DNA from: Entomortierella parvispora
Lineage: Eukaryota; Mortierellomycota; Mortierellomycetes; Mortierellales; Mortierellaceae
Direction of reading: 5' to 3'
DNA length: 64,000 nt
Assembly (NCBI GenBank): GCA_963573315.1
Contig: OY752142.1
Span: forward strand, 558,001-622,000
Under the pieces are notes generated by a model, which was not told the origin of the DNA, did not search any database, and worked only from the letters and a program-made list of their open reading frames with translations. This document shows positions 29,940 through 41,131 of the stretch, piece by piece (positions within the stretch are counted from its first letter, which is position 1; the number at the start of each line of letters is the position of its first letter). A program made the translations under genes and the position numbers.

Positions 29940-32900
29940 TCATATGACACAGATGCCGTCGCGACTTAGAGCCCATATGGCCCCGATCCATAGCAGTTGA
30001 ACCAATACGCCTAGAAGGCCAGCTTGCCACATAAACGTCACCATTGAGCCACGAGATCCAGATTCAAAACCAGGTCCCGGACCGTTATCATCGCTGACGT
30101 TGACAGATCCCAAGCTTGTTCCTGCTCCTGACGAAAGGCGAAGAGGTCGATCGCTGGTGTTAGAGTCATGAGTGTCCTCGCCATTTATCGTCATCTGATC
30201 TGGCAATTGTGAAATCGACGATCCTTCCACCCCCTCGGCCACATCTCTTTCTTTGTCATCCTGCACTTCCAATATCTGTCTCCTAGTCTGCCGATCGGCT
30301 GACCTCCTTGGCTGAGACTGGGGTGGCCAGCAAGACAGCGGGTCTCCACCCGAGCTGTTCCACAGAGACAGAAGATACCGATCCCAGACTACCGTCAGAA
30401 CTAACACTGGATAAAGGACCAACGGCCGGACCACAACTGGATGGCAGATTCGAAGGCAGAACCAAATCCGCACTAAAAGACTTGTAAACATGAAATGGAC
30501 CCTGAAATCGTCCAAAGAAGTCGATGGCGAAGACGAAAAAGAATGCGAGGGACTGCTTCGTTGAATCGAGTGCAGAGTGGTCAAGGATTTTTCCGTACCC
30601 TGGGTGCTGTGGCGTCGATGCGTTCGTCTTCGAGTCGATCGAATTACTGTGAGATCAGGTGAGGATGCTACATCGATGTCGGCCACGAGCTCAGCAGGTA
30701 TAGTTCTTGCTCCTGCTACACCTGTGCTCGTATCATCATCAGCAGCAGCGTGAGGTGCACTCGAGGGATCACAAACAGAGATCGTACCAACTGCAGTCTG
30801 AGAAATGCCATTGCTGTTGTTTGTCTTTTCTTGGGGATCAATGTTACGATGATGATGGTTGGAAGCCAAATGGGACCAGTAGCTTTGATTTTGGTTCTTG
30901 TATAGACGATTCACAGAAGTATCCGGATTCGACTTTGCACCTCTGGACGGCGGACGTGACCTTGGCTTGGTCACAGAATCTAGTCCACTATCTCCCGAGT
31001 CCGAGCTCGCCGAAGAAGGCCGCTCTCGGTGGACACCATTTCTTGTCTATGAAAAAATAGTGAGATGACAGCGAAGTTGGTTAGATCATTGACACTGAGT
31101 AGTCAAAACGATTCTATTTCAACCTATCATTTATTAATGCGGATGATGGAGACGACGATAATAACTTACGTCACGGGCATGCTTCTCTCTGCCAGTGGAA
31201 TGGGAGTTGGAGTGAGATCGTGGGACTGATTTTGAGGACAATATGGGTCCTCGGTGAGACACTGGCCTGCCTCCTCTGCCTTTGCTTTTATCCAGGTGTC
31301 CAGGTAACTCTCTAGGAGGTTCCTGAGAAACGGGAAGGTGCATTGCCAATCCCAATCCCGACTCTCGTGCTCTGGCGGATCTCTGTCGTTCCCGGACGTT
31401 TTCCTGTCGCTGAAGTAGGTGCTCATTGAACAGAGTGATGCCCGGAGATGCAATTATATCAGGGCTTGTAGATGAAGGAGAACCTCTCACAGAGAGCGAC
31501 ATCGAGCCTACGTTGTCTATAGACGAGGCAGTTTTGGGGGACCGATATACACCAGTTGAAGGAAAATGCATCATCTTACGGCGGAGCATGTGGCGAAGTC
31601 CTAGTCCCAAAGGTTTGACTTTCTTGTGGAGGTTGATACTTGGACTTGCGGTAGTGCCGCGAGTAGTTTCAGGACTATGACCTTGACGTACAGTTCCTGA
31701 AGAAGGCTCTGTAACAAGTGCCACTCTGCTCCGACGCCGTCCAAGTGTGGTCAATCGATGGGGCACTGAGTGAAGATGTTGAGATCTAGGAGTCTCGGAT
31801 GATTCATCTACCAGAATATCATTCTCAGTCTCCATTTGCTCGCCAACTTGTCTTGCGGTGGCATGTGATGAAGATGAGGATGAAACAATCGGTGTTGTAG
31901 GCGAATCCATGTCTCCATGCATCATTCGATCTCTTTGATGGCTCAGTGTCGATAGAATATCATCGCAACTGGGTCGCTTTGACTTGTCGGTAGAGAGAAG
32001 AACGCGGATCAAAATCTTGAGTTCCTCCGGAATGACACGTTCATCATCTGGCGGTAACGTTATCCTAGAGATATCAGTAATACATTAGTCAATGAGAAAA
32101 AAAAAACTCGTATCCGGAGAAGCAAGTCATCGTAGGCTTACGTCTTAAATCCTCTGATTTCCTCTCGCAAGATATCCACGTCCTCGATTTGAGAATACGG
32201 CAGGCGCGAGTAACAAAGATAGTAAAGAACCATGCCGAGAGACCACATGTCACCTTTGAAGGAGAACTCGTTGGTATATCGTCCTTGTTCATCCACTGCA
32301 GATCAAAAAAAAAAAAAAAAAAAAATAGTCAGGAACACGAACGGGCATCAAAACGTAGACATGGCAGTGCCAAGTATTACCAGCCAAGAGCTCGGGTGCC
32401 AAAAACTCCAGTGTCCCTGTAGCCCCTGTACGATCACGCTTTGCAGACTGGTCGATGATTTCGCACTCTCCAAAATCGGTGATGAGTACCCTTGGTCGTT
32501 CGCCTTGAGAGCCTTTCACTTTGCTGTTGGAGTAGCTGAGGAGCAGGTTTGGTGGTTTCAAGTCGCGGTGGATGATTCCGAGATGATGCAAGTGCGCCAA
32601 TCCCTCACAAATATCGAAGAAAAAGCTCCATATTTCAGTGTTCGATAGATAATGCGGAGGGTGTTGAGGAGCTTTGGAACTGTCAGCCTCCGTATGCTTT
32701 CCCAATTCCGGGATGGATGCCTTGCGACGTTGTCTACGCTCTTCACGCTCACTCAATAATCGCTCCCGTGCTGACAATGGTTTGGGCGGCTCATGCTCCT
32801 GTGACGATCCCGCTGCGGTTGTAGTAGAATCCGCTGGTAATAGATCAGGAGTGGCGCGTTCAATGTACTCTTCAAGATTTCCTCCATTAGCGCACTCCAT

Positions 32901-34603
32901 CAAGATGAACAGGCAGGTCACCTCTGGGCTAAACTGGTGTAGTTGATGGTTTTCAAGCCAGGCATGCTTGTAGCTCACGATGTTTGGATGATGTAAGCGC
33001 TCCAGTAAGTGAACTTCCCGCAGCATCTGTACAAGCCAGTCGTGGTTGTCGCCCACGGCAACTTTTTTAATTGCATACTCCCCGAGATGGATTCCATCCA
33101 GAATGTGCTGGCAGAGGAACACGGACCCACGAAAGCCCTTGCCAAGTTTCTTTGTCTCCACAAAGAACCGTTCGTAGTAGCCCTGATTTAACGCATCGTG
33201 TGAGAGATGTGACGAATTCGTGCTGTCTTGCATGTTTCCGCTGTTTCCGCTCTGCGGTGCTAATGGTGCATCCAGGTCTATCGATGCCCGGCTTGAGGAT
33301 GTTGGGGATCCAAAAGATGATTCTGCGTGGTATTGAGAGCTGGGTTCATCTTGCAGAGAGGCTCTCCGGGAGATTGCAATACTGGAGCGATAGAGAATTG
33401 TTAGCAACAAGGTTGAAATGGCCAAATTAATGAAAACAAGGCCCTTACTTTGCGTCAGCCAGCATCTGGAAATAGTTTGTGTCCATGTATCCAGGGGCGC
33501 CTGTAGCCACGTCCTAGGAAATCAAAAGAGGTCAGGTTAGGCTCGGCGAACGAGTACACTTTGTCATGGCGATACCGATATACGTCTTCAAGAGCGAATG
33601 CACAGTTTTCTACCTCTTCCCCCGTGTTTGTGTCCAAATCCAGGGGCCGTCTGCAGAGTGCACAGACAGTCGAGTCGTTCCTCAGCGACTGTGGAGAAAA
33701 AAGAGAGTTAATTTATGGGCAGTCACATTTCTCACGACCGCGTCCGTCCGCGTGCGTGCGATGCTACTATGCTATGCTCACCATGGGTGGATCCAGGCCG
33801 ACCGTGGTCTGCACCACCAGCGACTGCATCTGGGGGTTGTAGAGAACTGTCCGGCCCCGCGGAGGCGATCGACTGTTGCCAGAGAGATCATTCGCCTCTG
33901 ATTAGTAAATGCGACTAGTTTCAATCGGAGGGCAAGCAGCGAAGCAAAGAGTCACCTACAGAATAACCCGCCACTCCTGCGAGTAAGGGACAACCTCACG
34001 ATGATTCCAGGACGGGGCTGGCGGTGGAAGGGCTCGTTCATTGTTCCACGGATTGGATGGTATAGACAGGGACAAGCTTCTGTTGGCACGGCGGATTGGA
34101 TACATGTCTTGGTTCACCAGGTTCCTAGGTGGAGAGCTGCTGTACAATACCGGCGCTCGCAAGAGCTCTGACGGGTCAGACTCATGTCCCTGATCCACCT
34201 CCATATGACTTGAAGCTCCGATATCCCCATGTGTTTCTCGTCTTGGACTTGAGTCGGATTTGGTGTCTGCGAGGGTAGGTCTACTGCTCAAAGGCAATCT
34301 CTGGAGCGAATTCGAGTTTGCAGCCACAATGGAGGATTCAGCGGAATGGTCATTGGTGAAAGTATGCGGCGCATTTCGAGTGTAGAATTGGGGACGATCA
34401 TTGTCTCGCCAGGATAAGGGTAAGCTTGGGTGAGGAATGAGCCATGGCTGCTGCTGGTGCTCCACCTGCAGGGGATGCAGCAGAGGACCAGTGTTGCGAG
34501 CGGCGGAAAGAGGGCTGTCCTCGTTGTCGTTGTCGTTGTCGTCGCCGTTGCGGTGGAGGCTGCTGCGGTGACTAGTGCCACTGGGGCGTGAGTTCCGGTC
34601 CAT
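29940..34603 (-). CDS. IKS1: IKS1-type serine/threonine protein kinase with C-terminal membrane anchor
   Basis: Eight exons (34603-33960, 33872-33782, 33688-33560, 33513-33449, 33381-32381, 32295-32142, 32064-31170, 31046-29940) give 1361 residues. The kinase domain runs from about 385: Gly loop LGKGFRGSV (389-397), Lys in YAIKK near 415, HRDLKPPN from 581 and DFGE from 612. DFGE replaces the usual DFGL or DFGF. YYERFFVETKKLG and EYAIKKVAVGDNHDWL match yeast Iks1. The N terminus has the Iks1-like EWRVIL segment and a CxxC. An insert of about 70 residues precedes the HRD loop. The C-terminal third is disordered and ends in a hydrophobic helix (about 1330-1354), a likely tail anchor. Residues 1178-1222 are oddly hydrophobic. 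Function of Iks1 is poorly known. Confidence 0.83.
32305..32325. repeat. A21 homopolymer in IKS1 intron 5
   Basis: On the coding strand it is T21, ending 8 nt before the CTGCAG acceptor, so it forms the polypyrimidine tract of this intron. Confidence 0.8.
33514..33559 (-). other. very short (46-nt) intron in IKS1
   Basis: The intron runs from GTGTAC to CCTAG and has a perfect CTAAC branch site. It removes a frame change between RYRHDK and DVATGAPGYMDTN, and both flanking phases are 0. Confidence 0.7.
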
Positions 34604-34865
34604 TTGGTAGCATGCGTGGTGGTTCGTTGTGTTTTTTCAGGGAGAGAAGGAACAAGGCAATGTGATTCTGTGAAGAAACAAAAAGAATGCATTCATGCAT
34701 GCATGTATGCACCGACTTTATGCAGTGTGGGTCACTGTGGGAACGAAAAGTCGCTCCACGTGACTTTTTTTCCGTCGCGTCTTTTCTTCCTTCCTTTCTT
34801 CCTTCCTCCTTCCTTCCTTCAGCTTGTCATCAGCAACGCCGACAAGAATCAGCAAGGACATCAAC
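34604..34865. promoter_or_regulatory. divergent promoter between IKS1 and ETR1
   Basis: Only 262 bp separate the two start codons. The right half carries CCTT/TTCC repeats (34785-34822) and a CCACGTGAC box near 34757. One or both genes must share this region for regulation. Confidence 0.5.
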
Positions 34866-36391
34866 ATGCTTCTCGGAAGGATTGCACGCACTGCCATCAA
34901 GACCCAGGCACATGGATCCCCTCTCGCCATCAGCGCTGCCTTGAAGTCAGTTTCTTCTTCAACCGCATGTAGATGCATCGGAACTGCCGCTTCGAGACAT
35001 TTCCTCGACTCGGCCCACCACCAGACGTCATCGGCCGCATCGTCATTGCAGCGTAGACAGACATTCAGACTCTACAGTTCAGAGTCAAGCGACCTCACTC
35101 ATGCTACAGCCCTGGTCTACTCTGCCTATGGCCGTCCTACAGAGGTTTTGAAGTAATTATAGCCCTTTCTTTTCAGCCAGTCGCTGCCGTTCACGTCCAC
35201 AACCCGTTCATTAACAAAAAGTTCCTTCCAGGGTTCTTGAACACACTTTGCCCAACCCTGGAAAGGATGAAGTTCAAGTTCAGTTCATGGCTTCTCCTAT
35301 CAACCCTGCCGACATCAACCAAGTTGAGGGAGTATACCCTCTCAAACCCCCCATGACGACACAGCTCTACAGCAACTCGTCGGCCACAAAGACTCCTGTA
35401 GCCGTTGGAGGAAATGAGGGTGTTGCCAAGGTCATAAAGGTTGGGTCACACTCTACGTCGTCCTTGAAAGTGGGCGACTGGGTCGTCATGGGATCGGCGG
35501 GGCTGGGAACATGGAGATCACACGGCAACTTTTTGGCAAAGGATCTGACAAAGGTTCGACCATTATCGACTTCAGGCACCGATCTTGACAAGACAGACCA
35601 ACTTGTTCAGCTTGCCACGTTGACTGTCAACCCTTGCACTGCCTACCGAATGCTACGAGATTTCAAGACCTTGTCGCCAGGTAACCAGAATGAATGTCAC
35701 AAGATTTCCATCTGAACTGACATCAGTACTGACCCCGTTTGCTTGATCTCATCTCTCAATAGGCGATTTTATTATTCAGAATGGTGCAAACTCAGGAGTA
35801 GGCGAGGCTGTCATCCAACTTGCAAAGGCAATGGGCGTGAAGACAATCAATATTATCCGCAAACGCGAAGGTTCTGATCAGGTGGCTGAACGACTTCAAA
35901 AGTTGGGCGCGACTTTTATCCTAACTGACGATCAACTTGGAAGATTGGAGACCAAGGAACTGGTCAAGTCATGGATCGCAGTTTCTGGATCTGATGGCAA
36001 AGGAGGCAAGATCAAGCTTGGATTCAATTGTGTAGGAGGAAAACCTGCGACTGAGATGGCGAGACTTTTAAGTGCTGACGGCCATTTGATCACGTATGGA
36101 GCCATGTCCCGCCAACCATTGATCTTGCCCGCCAGTTTACAGATTTTCAAGAATGTTCATGCTTCCGGATTCTGGCTCACAGCCTGGAACGATCGCCACT
36201 CGGCTCAGGAACGACAGGAGATGGTAGACGCTGTATTGAATGACATGGATCAGGGCATCTTGAAGGGGATCCATAGCTCAAAGAACCCTTGGTCCCTAAA
36301 GTCGTCGGGGTCTCTTCAGGACAAACTCTTGGAGGCTGTTCAAAAAGCCACCAGCTCTGGTCAAGGCAAGCAGGTGTTTGTCATGGAGTAG
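34866..36391 (+). CDS. ETR1: mitochondrial trans-2-enoyl-CoA/ACP reductase (ETR1/MECR)
   Basis: Three exons (34866-35152, 35232-35680, 35763-36391) give 454 residues. Residues 1 to about 75 are a basic, Ser/Ala-rich mitochondrial presequence. The catalytic part is a zinc-independent MDR-type reductase: SPINPADINQVEGVYP near the active site, then the NADPH-binding glycine motif NGANSGVGEAVIQLA and NPCTAYRML. This is the last enzyme of mitochondrial fatty acid synthesis, reducing trans-2-enoyl-ACP with NADPH to supply octanoyl-ACP for lipoic acid and longer chains for respiratory complexes. Length and motif order agree with yeast Etr1. It shares a divergent promoter with IKS1. Confidence 0.94.
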
Positions 36392-36560
36392 TGGTCAACA
36401 TCGAATAAAGTGGTCTGGTTTCAGAATTTTTTCTTTTCTACTTGCATCTTTTTTATTTTTCCACGGATCACAAGCCGAGAGTTGAACCCCGTGCAAGATT
36501 CTGCGTTTCTTCGGGGGTGGGGTGTCAGAATAGGAAAAAAAGTGTTTTTATTTGAACGCT

Positions 36561-37430
36561 TCAAGCATTGGGCGCGGGCAACTTTTCTTTGCCTGGCTGG
36601 TTGGCATCAATAATCACTGGCATCTTGAACCTCCAGTGCTCCCACTTTTGGGGATCATCCAGCAACTCGCACATAAAGTGTGCAATGTTAGCCTTTGTGA
36701 TCTTGTCCGGGGTATAAAATGGATGCATGGTCGACTCATGGACCGTGTACTCGGACACCTCACCATCAATAAAACCGTCCGGGCGGACCGTGACCCATTC
36801 GACATGCTTCTGCCCTCTCCCAACCTCGCTGATGTACTTTGCAGATCGGACACTATCTGTGTACGGAGGAACTGTGGCGTCCATCAACGCAACCATTGTG
36901 TTCTCGAACCCGCCCCGAACATGTTTGTCGGAACCATCGGGATTCTGGACACCGACGGTGTTCAAAAGGACAAACTTGATGGGTTGAGCGGGCTCGAGTT
37001 TGCTGATCGATTCGCAGATCATTTGAGTAGCACGGACAACCAGATCGTGGGGGTTCAACCAGACACCTGTTGGAAAGAGGAAACGAGGGGAAAAGGTGGG
37101 GGTAAGGATGGCGCTATTTCAGAATCATCTTTTCGTAACCTCCACAAAACCTAATTACACGCTACCGAGAGCAGGAACACGTCCGTAATTCATTTTGTGA
37201 CCAAGGGTGCAGACCACAGCATCACTGCCCTTCATGTGAGCGGATAGACCATTGACCCCAAGATCCAACAAGCTGGCTTTGATGAGGACCAGCTGGGGAT
37301 CCGAGACAAGGGTGCTGGGCATGGCTTCGGGTGTGCGCACGATTGCGTGGACCTCATGGCCGCGACCGAGCAATTGCTGGATGACGAGTTTGCCGACGTT
37401 TCCGGATCCGCCAAGAACGAGAACGCGCAT
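36561..37430 (-). CDS. NmrA-like NAD(P)-binding Rossmann protein (atypical SDR)
   Basis: Two exons (37430-37166 and 37066-36561) give 256 residues. The N-terminal MRVLVLGGSGNVGKLV is the Rossmann dinucleotide-binding strand and glycine loop of NAD(P)H-binding atypical short-chain dehydrogenases. Later landmarks are FVLLNTVGV, WVTVRPDGFID and ITKANIAHFMCELLDD, typical of the NmrA/flavin-reductase-like group. There is no YxxxK catalytic pair in the usual place, so it may sense redox cofactors or reduce small substrates. It is convergent with ETR1 with 169 bp between the stop codons. The specific substrate is unknown. Confidence 0.8.
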
Positions 37431-37766
37431 TGTGTGGAAAAAGACAAATAAGACGGGTGGGTGATTGTTGGAAATGGGTTAGTATGTGTTGAAGGAGGCG
37501 AAGGGGAGAGAGAGAGGCCAGGTGTTGATCTTGAACAAAAAATCAAAGACTTTCGAACATTTTAAGGTAGTTGGGCCGCTCAGTGCCTCACGTCAAAATT
37601 CCCTTTTCAGGCCCAGTACCTTCGAAACGGTCGACTTTCTTGGCAGCGCATGGAGATAGAGGATTCTCCTCGGTAACAACCGTTAGGTTGTTTATTAACA
37701 GTTGCAAGTTTGTGCTCCATTCGATCCAAGGTGGGTGTTTCAAGGCGATTTTTGATCTATGCACGA

Positions 37767-38112
37767 TTATTCAGACGGAAGAAGCGAATCGCACCATTTC
37801 TTGCAGGCTTCCTTTCCTTCCGAGGTGTAGCAGTTGTCTGCGCTAGAACGACAAAATTCCTTCAGCGGTGCATAGCCAATATCTTCGCAGAGTTTTATCA
37901 CGGCCTTATACCCATCTTCACATGCTTGACGGCATTGCGAGGGAGAAATTTTGCTCTGGACTGCCCCGGCCATGACAAAGGCAGAGATGATAATTAAAAA
38001 AAGGCGGAAAACTTCCCGAAGGACGAAAGGACAACAAGATTATTAATTCCAGGCGGCTGTGGGCTGACGTTTGGATGCACAATAAGCAAGCTGCGTCGTG
38101 CCACTTACCCAT
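37767..38112 (-). CDS. small secreted cysteine-containing protein with ATG-G first exon
   Basis: Two exons (38112-38109 and 38011-37767) give 82 residues. The first exon contributes only ATG and one G before a GTAAGT donor; joined to the second it creates VFRLFLIIISAFVMAGA, a complete signal peptide. Without the splice the frame would start at an internal Met with no signal sequence. The mature part has six cysteines (QCRQAC, LC, FC, NC, AC and WC include them) in a helical, charged context. The acceptor GGGAAG is not the strongest type, so the model is good but not proven. No family is recognised. Confidence 0.6.
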
Positions 38113-38329
38113 AGTCGTCGATATGAGAGGGAGGGGTGAAAGGAACGAGATCTCAAAAAAAAGGTGCCGTCCGAGTTCTCAGACACAAATTTTCTCATTT
38201 GCCGGGAAATTTTTGTCTGACCACTGGCGCCGTTCTTCATGTCCCAGATCCCCGTTTTTTTTAGAAACGCGTCCAGCTCTGATTAACGTGACCTTCGCAA
38301 CTCGAGTAGCCCTTAAGTTAACAATCCGA

Positions 38330-38641
38330 AAGACTGGTGCATGCATCCTCGATCTGCACTCAGTCGATCTTCTCCTTGATCTCCCACTGGATGAACTTCT
38401 TCGTCTGGGCCTCCTCCTCCTTGGCGAGATCTGGCGAGTGGCCTTGTTGACCATCTCACGATCCTCACCATACTGGTAACGCCAGTGAATATATTCGTGA
38501 TGGAAAGTGTGCTGGGCGACGTAGGCGACACGGACGTTGGCGTGCTTGGTAACAACACCATCAGTAGGAACAGTCTCACCGGTCAAAACATTGACGAGAG
38601 TGGATTTTCCGGCACCGTTAGGTCCAATGACGGCAACACGG
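38330..38641 (-). pseudogene. elongation factor 3 (eEF3) fragment
   Basis: Minus-strand reading from 38641 gives [15 protein letters not shown] (Walker A of an ABC-F ATPase), then [12 protein letters not shown] and [14 protein letters not shown], then NKATRQ. These are diagnostic for the second ABC domain of fungal translation elongation factor 3. About nine residues are missing between HH and EYI, a frame change follows after ATRQI, and the sequence breaks off abruptly at 38641 just before the Walker A strand. With no flanking domains it is a dead fragment, from a segmental or retro-copy of the functional eEF3 gene elsewhere. Confidence 0.8.
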
Positions 38642-39160
38642 GAATTAAGGGATTATCATGCATCCCTTGATTTGCTTCCTGCCCTCGTTTCCCCTAACCC
38701 TTACTCTGTCCTGCCTTTGCTCTGTTCCGCCCTTGCTCTCCCCTTTTGCTCCCTGCCCTCGCTGTTCCCTGCCCTCGCTCTTCTTCGCCCTTCCTTGCTT
38801 TTCCTTGCCCTTTCCTTTTCTCCTTTTTTCATTTGCATGTATTTTCCACCGGAGGACCAAAAAGCAACGTTGCGAAGAACACTTGGTATTCACAATCCTG
38901 TCATCTCCCCTAGGCTTCTATTCTTCTGCATTGGCTCTTGATATCATTTTTTGTGGTTTCCCTCTGTTGGTCTAGATCCTTCCTTCCATCTCCTTTTTTT
39001 GTCCCTGCATTTTCTTTTCTTTGTGAGTGCTTGGTCTCTCGACATTTCTCGCAGGGTGACTTTGGTTATCTCTTGAAGCCCTCTTCGATCTCCCATTTGA
39101 TTCTTTCGGCATCTCCGTATCTTTCTCCTTTTATCCCCCTTTGATCTTGGTGTATTTGAT
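38642..39160. other. pyrimidine-rich upstream region of secreted gene
   Basis: Tandem CTGCCCTCG and TTCCCTTGC-like repeats lie at 38680-38820 on the plus strand. No gene is seen; the open frames here are low complexity. Confidence 0.45.
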
Positions 39161-39168
39161 TATAAAAG
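39161..39168 (+). promoter_or_regulatory. TATA box of cysteine-rich secreted gene
   Basis: TATAAAAG lies 123 bp before the first base of the split start codon. Confidence 0.6.
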
Positions 39169-39283
39169 GCGCCTCTTCTCATCCAACCCACGTTCACCTT
39201 TCGCATCTACTGTCACCCGCAATGCTAAACACAAGAACCAAAAAAATCTAAACCAGTTTCGTCCTCAGCACTCTTGAAGCATA

Positions 39284-39697
39284 ATGTAAGAACACCCAAC
39301 AATTGTTGAGCATTATATTTGTTGTAACTCATCTACAAATGTTGACTTCATTTACTACTCTTGATCTAGGGCTAAAATAATATGCATTACAATAGTTCCG
39401 ATCTTGTTGTTAGTTGCGGCTTGGTGTGCTTGCGTAAATGCCACCTTTACCTGTAGGCATCCAAGTTCAGGCCTATCATATTACGACTGCTATTGGACTT
39501 CTTGTGGCGAAACATCTAAAAGTATCAGCGCTGTTGACAATGATGGTCGATATCTTGTTGAGTGGACCAAGGGTTCAACAAGCATCTCTACTCTCTGCAG
39601 TAAGAACAACATAGATAGAATATCGGGGAAATGCTGTTCCGATTATGGATCTGGCTGCTGGGCAGGCTATAGAAGGCTTTGGTGCAGATTCCGGTGA
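39284..39697 (+). CDS. small secreted cysteine-rich protein with intron inside the start codon
   Basis: Two exons (ending at 39285 and starting at 39370) give 109 residues. AT of the start codon is at 39284-39285, the intron 39286-39369 runs from GTAAGA to ATCTAG, and the G at 39370 completes ATG. The product starts MAKIICITIVPILLLVAAW and ends its signal peptide near CACVNA. The mature part has eight cysteines (FTC, YDC, TSC, TLC, KCC, SGC, LWC), likely four disulfides. No other in-frame ATG exists for this signal-bearing frame, which strongly supports the split start codon. No family is recognised; small size and cysteines fit an effector, antimicrobial or adhesin-like role. Confidence 0.68.
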
Positions 39698-40245
39698 TAG
39701 AGATGCTCATCCCGTTTCGTCCACCTTACTTTGCCTTGCTACCCACTTTTTCCCGAATTAAGCCCATACAACGATCTTTACTACCTCTGATCTGTCTGCA
39801 CCCTTCCTCTCTGACTCTGACTTTGCTAAATAAACTTCGCCAAGTTCATTACACATACGGAGGTCTTTTACTATTGTCACAATGGCAAATTTGATAACAT
39901 ACGGCAGTATAGCCTCTCAACGTTCTTTTATCCTTCTTGACCTTTTCCTATTGCATAGGTTCTGACTTCTGCCTAGGTTCTTTCCCTAGTTACGAAAATG
40001 AAAGTCGTTGGATTATCTTCTCCGCCCATCCTCCACGCCAATCCTGCTCCTTCTCTGCCTATCGACCGCTTGTCAAGGACTGACAGGCGAAACATAAATG
40101 TGTATTATGAAGTAAGAGAGTAGGAGGGAAACAGACAGGAGGTAGACTAGGTTGTGAAAGTTTCGAGCAGGGCCAAATCCTGTTTAATAGAAGAGAGACG
40201 CGATCAAGATCAGGGACTACTTGCAGTTGTTCGTGATTTCCTCCC
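39698..40245. other. intergenic, no gene seen
   Basis: This is the 3' flank of the secreted gene; AAATAAA near 39828 may be its polyadenylation signal. No coding pattern is seen. Confidence 0.4.
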
Positions 40246-40935
40246 CTTATAGGGGACCTTCCAGGCTCGACAGCAAGAGATCAGGGTTTTTTGGGTACTT
40301 GGCGTGGTAGGCGGCCACCAACTCGGGGGCATTCTCCAGATTCTCGGCGGGGAGCCACTCGGGTCACCGTAACCCTCAAACTTGACCAGATACTCGAGTA
40401 CTGTACTCCCTTGCGGACACGCGACTACTCAATTCCTTCAGCGACATACCCCTTACACCATCGATCTCGACAGGTAGAGGTGGCGGTAGCTTTCTTCCTA
40501 CGAAAGTAATAGGTCGATACGTTCCCAGAGGGAGACATGGAAAACAGGATGCAACTGAGAGAGAGACTTGAGTAGATCGAGGAGGAAGGATCGACTGTTA
40601 ACCTTTTTCCAATTCCTTGCAAGGCCCGAAATTCTTGACATCCAACTCGTCTGATGGTTGTGTCGTACGGATGTTGGTTCGTTTCAGCATGACCATATCT
40701 CCAGGGACTAGATCCGGTTGTTCCTTGACCCTTGAGTTGTAGTAGCGTTTTTGTATCCCCTGGGCGGTCTAATTCATGAAAGATATATCCTTTTGGACTA
40801 GGTGTAGTTGCTCGAGTCAGTCCTTGGCCAAGGGGCTGTTGACAGCAACATGGGATACGTTGATGTTGACCGTCCTCTGATCCATTGACAAGTGCTCGTT
40901 TGTGCATGCCATCAGAAATCTTTTTTGCCACCATG
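40246..40935 (-). mobile_element. decayed Ty3/gypsy chromovirus remnant (integrase end with chromodomain)
   Basis: In broken minus-strand frames the segment reads DELDVKNFGPC, then LHPVFHVSL (the integrase C-terminal signature), then a chromodomain EYLVKFEGYGD with ENLENAPELVAAYHAKYP and an end LLLSSLEGPL. This is the C-terminal end of the pol polyprotein of chromodomain-bearing gypsy elements. Stops and shifts occur throughout and no LTR is recognised, so only an old fragment remains, just upstream of F-box gene C. Confidence 0.65.
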
Positions 40936-41131
40936 AATTGCCACCAGCTTCGCCTTCACCATAAGCACTGCCATTCCCGCTGACTTGCTGACTTCTTGTG
41001 CACCCCATTGCACCCTAATTCTCCTTTTTCTTTCTCTCTTTCTCTCTTCATTTGTTTTTCACAAAGCTCTCAACTCTCAGTCCTCTCTCCCAATTTTGTT
41101 TATTCTCCCCTTGCCCTCCATCTTTTTTCCC

